A DNA stretch of 64,000 nt, from the NCBI GenBank assembly GCA_903863015.1, contig CAIPAI010000018.1:1-64000 (forward strand). The letters run 5' to 3'. The notes under the pieces are model-generated. The model searched no databases, had not been told where the DNA came from, and worked only from the letters and a program-made list of their open reading frames with translations. The translations under genes were made by a program, and so were the position numbers. The DNA is from an uncultured Actinomycetes bacterium (lineage in GTDB: Bacteria > Actinomycetota > Actinomycetes > Nanopelagicales > Nanopelagicaceae). Of this stretch, positions 63,518 through 64,000 are shown one piece after another. Numbering within the stretch: position 1 is the first letter of the stretch; each line of letters begins with the position of its first letter.

Positions 63518-64000
63518 GCCGCATTGCGATCGTGGGAGCCGGCATCGGAGGTCTCGCAGCAGCCGTGAAGCTGGCGGCGCTGGGCCACCACGTTGAGATT
63601 TTCGAAGGAAGCAGTTTCGTGGGCGGAAAATGCCGCACGGAAACCATCGGTGGCTACTCATTCGATGTCGGTCCTTCACTCTTCACGCTGCCAGCTGTTT
63701 ACCGTGACCTCTTCTTAAAGACCGGCAAACCGCTCGAGGAGGAACTCGAATTATTGTCACTCGACCCGGCGTTCGAATACCGCTTCGACGATGGCGCTAC
63801 CTTCGCATATCGCGGTTCGCGCGGCGCATTAATGGAATCGATTACGCAAGCTTTTGGCGTACGCGCCGCACTTCAGTGGCAAAGACTCTTAGACCGCGGA
63901 AGCGAGATGTGGAGAGTCGCGCGCGACCCCTTCATCCAATCCCCGATCGCCCCATTGCGATCAATGATGCGTCGGAAGGGAGTGGTGCGAGATTCACGCA
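63514..64000 (+). CDS. CrtI/CrtN-type phytoene desaturase family protein, 3'-truncated by window end
   Basis: 162 residues visible from the ATG at 63514, which overlaps the GT2 stop (ATGA), running open to the window edge. The FAD-binding start MSRIAIVGAGIGGLAAAVKL is followed by VGGKCRTETIGGYSFDVGPS, the carotene-desaturase signature. It may be a phytoene desaturase, a later desaturase or a CrtO-like ketolase; only the N-terminus is present. Confidence 0.9.
   Translation, partial: MSRIAIVGAGIGGLAAAVKLAALGHHVEIFEGSSFVGGKCRTETIGGYSFDVGPSLFTLPAVYRDLFLKTGKPLEEELELLSLDPAFEYRFDDGATFAYRGSRGALMESITQAFGVRAALQWQRLLDRGSEMWRVARDPFIQSPIAPLRSMMRRKGVVRDSR

Overview
The window reads as chromosome of a free-living, high-density actinobacterium. 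Gene order is the evidence. On the minus strand thrS, a HIT protein, pgsA, an acyltransferase, pimA, pdxS, pdxT, yebC, ruvCAB, yajC, secDF and relA follow one another as in Mycobacterium and Streptomyces. A second block (DUF3000, RNase D, dxs, acnA, a TRAM methyltransferase, a KimA-like permease, two TrkA proteins, DUF3159, an OB-fold protein, dut, DUF3093, DUF4193) is also characteristic of Actinobacteria. Base composition looks only moderately GC-rich. Intergenic gaps are tiny and start/stop codons overlap very often, which suggests a streamlined aquatic lineage (Nanopelagicales/acI-like or a relative). That placement is inference.

Layout. 1-4013: cyclophilin end, DUF349 protein, (p)ppGpp synthetase. 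4043-9136: SecDF-YajC translocase and RuvABC resolvasome. 9245-15743: YebC, PLP synthase PdxST, a DUF3048 lipoprotein, a LemA-like protein and the phosphatidylinositol mannoside genes. 15830-17429: two plus-strand genes, one of them a strongly reduced EF-G relative. 17452-19970: HIT protein and ThrS. 20047-23275: tRNA-Val(CAC), an EamA exporter, pabC-pabB, then tRNA-Gly, tRNA-Cys and tRNA-Val(GAC). 23292-34876: accessory-looking stretch with EamA and LysE exporters, two large secreted proteins sharing a C-terminal two-cysteine tail, a PAP2 protein, GNATs, a RibD-like reductase and MsrB. 34937-43391: DUF3000, RNase D, an iron permease behind an iron box, the FadA/FadB beta-oxidation pair, and Dxs. 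43412-54252: aconitase, RNA methyltransferase, K+ uptake, dUTPase and small actinobacterial DUF genes. 54530-57872: gamma carbonic anhydrase, a copper/arsenate-type operon and a YbaK deacylase. 57913-64000: TetR-MFS pair, then a translationally coupled carotenoid cluster (hydrolase, CrtA-like, CruF-like, GT2, CrtI-like) that runs off the end.

How it fits together. Dxs supplies isoprenoid precursors that could feed the carotenoid cluster, whose products may be keto-, hydroxy- and glycosylated. PimA, PgsA and the acyltransferase build inositol lipids. PdxST makes PLP used by PabC. FadAB and AcnA serve carbon and energy metabolism. KimA and the TrkA pair serve potassium homeostasis.

No rRNA, CRISPR array, insertion sequence, prophage or plasmid function was seen. 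No gene-free stretch exceeds about 280 bases. The observations most worth a second look are the ruvC-ruvA 17-bp repeat that creates three consecutive ATGA stop-start junctions, the reduced EF-G-like protein, the shared secreted-protein tail, and the 11-12-bp repeat array upstream of the carbonic anhydrase-like gene.
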